From assembly GCA_023212725.1 (NCBI GenBank), contig JALBYF010000032.1, positions 1 to 64,000 on the forward strand: DNA of 64,000 bases, given 5' to 3'. Numbering within the stretch: position 1 is the first letter of the stretch; each line of letters opens with the position of its first letter. The position numbers and the translations under genes were made by a program. This DNA is from Tranzscheliella williamsii (lineage: Eukaryota; Basidiomycota; Ustilaginomycetes; Ustilaginales; Ustilaginaceae). Below, one piece after another: positions 56,858 to 64,000 of the stretch. The notes below the pieces were generated by a model. It saw only the letters and a program-made list of their open reading frames with translations. It was not told the DNA's origin and did not search any database.

Positions 56858-59800
56858 TGTGAAACGACGCTGAAGTTTCTATTGACGGAGTAGGTGTCTG
56901 GACTGGAAGTTTGTAGAAGATACGACCTTGATGAACTTGCTACTAGAGAATGCAGAGAATGACGGTTCGACAGACACTGCGTTGCAAAGCTAGCTCGAGA
57001 GCAGATAGATGTATGATGCCGAAGTCGAAGTTAAAGGTGTGGGTAATGATGCTTTTGATGTTTCTTGACTTCTACTCAAAAAGCGGAAGACGAAGGAAGC
57101 TGAGATGAAGGCGAACGGTGGACAGCGCCGTCTGTTGTCTTCTAGGCAGACAAGGATATATATACGTGCGGAACCGATGAACTAAAGAGCTGAGGTGGCT
57201 AGGCGAAGCTTGGCAGTGATGGCGAAAGAAAGATAGGCCGAAGAGTGGACAGACGTCTAGATGGCTAGAGGTGCTATCGAAAGGAAGGATGGAGTGCTAC
57301 AAACAGAGAAGCGAGGGGCGGGGAGGGTGAACGTGCAAACTGATGGATCAGGGTAGGGAGGCCACATATATTGGATCGAGGAGAGCCGAAGGAACGTACG
57401 CGGGAAGGAGTCGAAGCCCAGTCGCAATCGCAATGGAACCGGGCCAACACCCTGGCGTTGTGCGGGCGGGATTTAGGTTTCGCAACTGGGTTGGCCGGAG
57501 ACAGGGCAGGTTCGCCACAAAACACACACGCAACCACACACGCACCTCCCTCTTACAGCCCTAGCCACCTAGGGAGGCATACAGCTGCGCGGGAGGTACG
57601 CCGAACAGAGGCAAGGTTGCTTGAACCCAGTTTTGTCTCGTTTGACGGAAAGCAGAACTGGCCTTTCCGCCAGTTCTAAACCGCATAAGGATTTCGGAAG
57701 ACAAGGGCCAAGTAGGTAAGGGCAACCCACTCACCACTGAGGGTGGGTGGAGGCCACAAGGGCGACATAGGCGGATGCAACCGACAGAGTTTGAGCAGGA
57801 GCGCGGGTGGTGGCCGAAGCGAGTGTATACAAAAGAGCTCGCTTGGAGAAATGATTTCATTGGCTTGAGTTGAGCAGTGATAGCGGGGGCTTCAAAGAGG
57901 AGAAGACTGCAGAGCGAACGAACAGGGCTCTCGTGGCGCAACAGGGAACCGGCCCACAACCCCAGTGAACAAGTGTAGACAGAGAGGGCGTAGACAGTGA
58001 CAGCTAGATGGCCCCCTTGCGTTGGGCTAAATTCGTTCAAGTATCTGGGTGGCGGGGGACGGCAGCTACGGCAGCTACCAACCTGGGTGGCGAACGCCGT
58101 GCTGTTAAAACCGTACACTTTAACCGCACTCGGGATCGGATCCAGACAATTCTTGTTCTTCTCAACCTTCTTTTCTGGTTCGCCCTATAGCTGCCGTTAA
58201 CCCAGTCCCCTACTTTCCTGATTTGAAATTTAGGCTGGTTATTTCGCGCCCCGAGCACAGCGGGGAACTAACCAAGAAACAGAGAAGACGGAAAAGGAGG
58301 CATTGCGTCAATCGGTCACACGCTATACCTCCCGCTAGTCGTCCAAGTGGAAGGAGCGGAGCAACCGAACAGCCTGCACACGCAGGCGGAGCCCATCCCA
58401 TACATACTGTACTACAGCGCTCCAGCGTCTGCCAGGACTGCTCCCGTCGGAGAGTCTGCACCGCCTGGCCAACCCCTAACGTACAGCCGCCTGTCCAGCA
58501 TTGGCTCAACAACCCGCCACCGTCAGTCAAAGTCCTTCCACAAGAACTGTATTCACTTGATCTAAGCGATCGTTCGTTTTCCCTAAGGGCTACACTAGTT
58601 AGTCTGGACGAACTGACAGTGCACGTATCGCCGGCCAGATGTTGGGCAATTCCATCCTACAAAGCCCTACGGCGGGCCTGTGCCATCTATTCCTGTTGAG
58701 CTCGTCACGAATACCATATGGCTAGGCAAGTAACGCATATGTAACTGCGGACCATCCCTCAACCAGAATCGCACTGAAGTGTGCTGATGGCAGGCTTCTC
58801 ATTAGCAACCTGCCAATTACTGAGTCTGCTCTATCCGCGTGTTCAACTTGCCATTGCCACCGTCGTCAGCCAATCAGATAAGTGCAATGATAACTTGAAA
58901 CCAGACAGTGTTTCTGCCGGCTTGTGTTTTTCGTCGCGTAGAGATGGGCGCATGTCTGTATGTCGGACTCGGAAGCGGAGCTTGGCACGCTAACTGGCTG
59001 GTCTAGCGTTGCCTGCCAAAGTCGAGTAAGTTAGAAACTCAAGTGTCACTAGCCCGTGATGTAACAACTATAGTATTCCGTATTCCCACTACGAAACCAA
59101 GCCTAAAAAGGAAAGGGGCAACCGACCAAAAAAACACAAGAGATGATCCTCAGATCTCACCGCCTTCTAGCACCTGTCCTCATACCAGGCACCATAGTAT
59201 TATTGTAGTGTGCATTTGTGAACCGAGGCGAGCTCAAAGGGGCGAACTAAACTACACTCGCCTGGTTTGTCACTTCGCTCATCTACCCCAACCACAGCTG
59301 GTTCGAGAGCGAAAGAGGACACGGCAACAGTGAAATCAAGGCCAGCCGAACACCGTTTCCATACGATGCTCGGACCGGGCCGAGCCGAATGATCAAGGTC
59401 CATTTGTGGTAAGTGTAAGTATAGTCGTGAAATGTATACCACCTTGGAACAATCTGTGGTCAAGTGAAAGTAACGACTATTCTACAATTTTATGTCAGTT
59501 CGCATGGCGAAACAGCTTGCAACATAAAATAAGCGAGACGAGTGTTTTCAAGATCTTTCAAAGATCATCAGAGCGGTCAATGGCAGGACCTAACTGCATC
59601 GCAGGTAAGACTTTTCGGTCATGCTTTTCTTAAGCGATCCTCGGCAGCGATGATTGTTCAATATCAACCGAACTGTTAACCTTTCATGTCCTAAAAGCCA
59701 TGATAATTTAAAGCCATTAATGTAGTACCAACACTTTGCCGAACCAATCTATACTGTACCTTCAAACATGCTGTGAAGCAGCGTAGGGGCCCGCCGACGG

Positions 59801-62800
59801 TTGAGAAACCACAGCTGTATTGCACCAGCAAAGGGCAGCCAAGGCGAGCACATTATCCGTGCTTGCTAGACATCCTCTTCCATAACCACTGTGACTGTCA
59901 GCCCGTATGCTGGCAGGTCAGATCTCCATCCCGGTGGCCACATGGTGTTTTAGCCATAGCTAGATTGAATACTGATAAGCTGAGAGACACTGGCATGTTT
60001 CACCAGGAGACGACTACGGGCTTCCCCATCTGCAAGGCTTGTTTCATGCCCTCGTGGGACTCGCTGGCGTAGGTTAGCCGCAATACAGGCATGAGGGAGT
60101 ATCTCAGAGTCCCGGACAGAACGACATTATGGCGTTTGTTGAGGGGTGGTCTGCATACATATCACCAATACCTCACGCATAGATTCGGCTTGCCAAGGCT
60201 AGCCGCTACTGCACCTACGCGGCGGGTAGGCCGAATCGGACGCCCAAGCAAGCTGGATGAAATGAAAATCAATTATACCAAGCTTCAGCTGCGGTGTAGG
60301 CTGCACAAGCCGGGGATTAGTATGTAGCCGTGTCACAGCACCGAGAGCGAAGTTAAGATTCTTGCCGTACAAGCAGCGCTGCATCACGCGCGAGTCTGCA
60401 GCTACTCTCATAGATCACACTTTGCTGATATGCAAGTTAGGACAACATCACATGCGGCCTGCCAATGTGGTTCGCTGGTGACCAGCGAAGATACGACGAT
60501 ATCGCGCGGTCTGCGACCACATACCCGACTAATCACACATGTCTATACTTGGGCACCACCCTGATTGTACAGTCGTCCTATGTGGCGGACCTGAGTCATT
60601 TGCAGAGCTCATTGACATGGGCGTAGCGGTACGTACTTTCCGTGGACGGGCCCTTCTACAAAACTTGGTGGGTTGTTCAAACCGCTGGAACAGCGGCGCA
60701 ATTAGATTTACTCCATGAGCACTCATAATGACCGGGACTTTTCATACGCAACCGATCTGAAACTTCGGAATATTTGGACCTTGGAGTAGTATCACCCTTG
60801 GAGTAACTATAATTTCATCGCTTTGACGTCTCAAATCGCAAACCGCTCGGCAAGTGAAGGGTTTGTCAATATAATCCTACGCTGGCCCTGGGGGCTTGAT
60901 ATCTTGCAGAACCTCGCTCACGTTCCGGGAAACGTCGTGGTATTTTGGTGCGGGTGTCGAGTGAGTCGTACATTATGTCGCCTTCCCACAGTACGAGCGT
61001 GCCAATTACAATCATCTGAGGGATCATACTCCGGCCCAAACATGATCATCGTCTCTGCAGAATATCCTCAAAGATGTGTGTACTCTCAATAGGGCATGAC
61101 CACCTGAATCACAGAGCGGCACGCTCGACGCTTCCGCTTCCTAGCTGTGACTGTCGAATTGTCGATGCAGTCGTTTGTGAACGCAGGTACTGGGCGGGAC
61201 GTCAAACGCTAGGCTCTTTGGCACGGGTAGCTCCGCGATTACGAAAGTCGGGACGGTAAGTGTGATGGCTAGGCTTTGTGGTTGTTCACACTCACAGTGG
61301 GTTGGGCAGTCATGCATTCGCCTAACTTATTTGAAAACACGACGGGCATTGTTGATTGGTCTCCGCATGATCTGCAGACTCGAGCCTAGACTCAGTATGA
61401 TCGTCTCACAACATACATCCAGACGCGAGGCTCGACACGACGCCTCGTCCCGGTCCATAACCGCGTGAACCGTTGCCATCTCGTCCGTGTGCCAGAAGCA
61501 CATCAGATTCCGGGACCACCAGCCCAGTCGATGTTGCTTGGCTAGGCAGCATGACTGCGTGGGTAGCAATGCACCATCTCACGAGGATGGCAGTTTGGCG
61601 TGCAAAGAGCAGAACCGTCCGGCCGCCTTCCATAGAGGTGAAATGTTTCATGCAGCTCCAGTCAGCTTCTCGCGTCTTGGGAGGTGCTGTTCGAAGAAGG
61701 CGCATGTTTGCCGCTGACTTGAGGAACGCCGACTCAAAACATGTGACTTCTGTGGGCGCCCTGGGCGGCTGCTACCGTACGTGTCGCGGCCCCTACTCTC
61801 TTTGTACATAGATGTGGCTCGCTACTGCCATCGTTTTTGATTGTGTATTGGTTTGTTGACACGAGAGCCGCTCGCGTTCGCACACATGTATGCTGGAATG
61901 CCGCTTTCTGCCTTGTTTGCATTAGTCCTGCAGCTTCCATGCGGCCCCCGGTTCCGACGGCGCCACTTTGAGCCTGGGTGATCATGCCGGCCTGCACACA
62001 GCAGCCGTTTTCGTGTGCCGAGGTAGCGGTTGCCGATGGAGCGAGCGTCAAGCACATGCGGTAGCGTCGGCACCCAAGCTGGAAGTGGCTTGCATGCACA
62101 GACGCTTAGTTTTATAGCACCAAACCTGCAAGAAGGCTCCCGGAGCGCATGCTCGAAATTCAAGACGCGGCAGACGTCTTCCGAGTTCCAGGATCAGTCC
62201 TGCTCAAGCAGCGGACCAGCTGCCGTGCTACAGCTTAGGTACTGCCTTGGCATAGCTCCGTTGTCATGTAAGCAGGCCTATGCTAAGATAGCGCCCCTGC
62301 AGCTGAATGTAGCTTCACAAAGCTCGTCTACAGATTCAGGCGGCTCGGATTCCCGGGAAGTCGTGAGCTACAAGGCTGCGTTGCGGCGCATAATTTTAGT
62401 CGTAACGCGGATATCGGCAAACAGGCATCCCACGTTCAATGAACCACGCGTTTGTTTTCGCGCTTGGGATGTCACGGTTGTTTTTCTTCAACAAAAGGAC
62501 CCTCTACTTGCTGTAGCTACATTTTGCCAACTGCATATCAAACTATCGCAAGTTAGCGTGCTCTTCCACTCGTAGAATGGCACTGTGTGTGATTCCGTGG
62601 ATTTTGTTCCTAGCACGATTCTAGTGGCGCCCTTTTCCGCTAGCAAGACGACGAGTCCCCTCATCATCATGTCTTTCGAATTTGCCGTCCTTTTTGTCCG
62701 AGAATGGAAACCGAATCCAAATCAGAAAATGATAGGAAAATTGATAGAGTAAAAGATAGCAGAAATGCCCTTGCGATCTGCACGCGTTCTCTCGCACCCA

Positions 62801-64000
62801 GCGTCCTCATTTCTACCTAACGGTATGGATCCGCCTGACCACAAGGGAGAGACCGAGCGATGGACTGGGCTGTGCGAGCATTGTTGCATATGGGAGCAGG
62901 AACAGTTTACTTGGAATCGCGATTTGTTACATTATTAACAGCGACAGCTTGTTCCATCTGTGCGGAAAGCAGCCACCGTCCAATAGTTATGCTCTTTCCT
63001 TTCCAATTGGCTCAAATGTAGGAGCGCGTACGAGTGGTGTCGCTTAGTGGGGCAAGGGAGCCTATCTTATGCGTGCCTAGCTACGTATTCTTTTTCACGA
63101 GCGGATCTGGCTTTCACAGCCGCAAACCACCCTCATTGGTCATCGATGGATCCGCGCCGAGTCCGACTACTCACAGCAGCTGAAGCGTATCCTGCAACCC
63201 GAAACGGACATGGGGAAACATTGGCAACCGACGTACTGCACTGTTCCCACGCTACACAAAGAAGCGAACGAGCGGGGCCCCTCTGCACTGCTTGGCATAC
63301 AGACCCAGGGTGTGGCGAATGGTATAGCGTACGGAGTCGAACCACACCATCGACGGGGTAGTTTAGGTAGAGTCACGTGCGGCATTGGTCTTCACCTCGT
63401 TCTTACAACCGGACTAGATGATCCATTTGATTGCCCCAGAAAGATGCGCCTGTTCTGAGGCATGTCTATTCGGAGGGCAGCCTTGCTCGCTGCCTCTGTA
63501 CCCTAGATGCGTCTAAGCGACGCTTAAGTTGAACCCTGTGGGACAGAGCGCCAATGCACGATAGGCGTCCACCAGGCGTCGTCAAGCTGGACCGCTTGAC
63601 ATTGGAACCGCTGCTGCGGTTGGCCTTGGAAATGCGTTGCCCCAGCCACATGTTCCCACCCTAGCACCTGTACCTTCTGCCTCCGCTCGCCGGCAGTGAA
63701 GACAGAAGCTCAACACTGGGTGCAGACTGGCGCAGGTATAGCACGTAGCTAGCCGAAAAGGTTGTCGCGTCTCGTACGATGGCGCATGCTGAACAAGGCG
63801 ACGAAAGGACACGGCCCGAGCCCGCCAGCAATGCTACAACCTGATGCGTATAGAAAGAACAGGCCGACGTCAGCAGAAGCCTGTCAGGCAGCAATGCAGG
63901 TCAACCATAAGGCTTCTCAGAACAGCTTACTAGACCCAACACACAAAATAGGAAGGTCGGGTACGTATTCCGCGGCTCGCGCTGGAGGTCCAAGCGCTGG
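56858..64000. other. 7.1-kb region with no supported gene
   Basis: Only short overlapping frames on both strands, none with family motifs, signal peptide logic or splice-linked extensions. The first 0.7 kb is the presumed cyclin promoter. A weak HTH-like frame at 60091-60327 is discussed under rejected items. The rest could be decayed repeats or regulatory DNA; I see no terminal repeats or target-site duplications. Confidence 0.4.

Noticed and set aside
57561..58118. 185-residue minus-strand frame upstream of the cyclin gene
   Set aside because: Composition and codon use look random, it has no motif, and it lies in presumed promoter sequence.
60091..60327. Frame with VPDRTTLWRLLRGG, resembling a transposase helix-turn-helix
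   Set aside because: Only 78 residues, no catalytic region on either side, no inverted repeats, and the similarity is short enough to be chance.

Overview
The window looks like chromosomal DNA of a smut-type basidiomycete (Ustilaginomycotina). The grounds are short GT-AG introns with CTAAC or CTGAC branch motifs, a GC-rich coding bias, a full-length hydrophobin/Kex2-repeat hybrid protein of the Ustilago Hum3/Rep1 type, a DUF6533 membrane protein (a family concentrated in basidiomycetes), and Prf1-type pheromone response elements upstream of an a-factor-exporter-like ABC transporter. The species cannot be settled from the sequence alone. I support 19 protein genes, one tRNA gene and the tail of one transposase.

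Left part (1-25 kb): the C-terminus of a Tc1/mariner transposase sits on the edge. It is followed by a Zn2Cys6 regulator (-), an alkaline ceramidase (+), a secreted GH10 xylanase with long Gly/Pro low-complexity arms and an apparent frame break (-), a TRK potassium transporter (+), a Ker1/RPA14-like Pol I subunit (-), a Gdt1 Golgi cation/proton exchanger (+), a saccharopine-dehydrogenase-like oxidoreductase (+), a large disordered KEN-box protein (-) and a three-exon DUF6533 membrane protein (+).

Middle part (25-47 kb): an intron-containing tRNA-Glu(UUC) (-), eIF4G (+), S-formylglutathione hydrolase (-), histidinol-phosphate aminotransferase HIS5 (-) divergent from frataxin (+), the Hum3-like hydrophobin hybrid (-), and the ribosome-associated Hsp70 SSB (-) divergent from mitochondrial ribosomal protein uS2m (+). 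These are mostly conserved housekeeping genes.

Right part (47-64 kb): a Ste6-like full ABC transporter (-) whose upstream region holds one exact and two one-mismatch pheromone response elements, then a PCL-type (Pho85-partner) cyclin (-), then about 7 kb with no gene I can support.

Working together: Ste6, the PCL cyclin, Hum3 and the GH10 xylanase belong to families that smut fungi use for mating, polar growth, aerial or infectious hyphae and plant colonisation. They lie on one chromosome segment but are separated by housekeeping genes, so this is not a classic effector cluster. Intron positions were set by hand from splice motifs and frame continuity, and the spliced lengths all divide by three.
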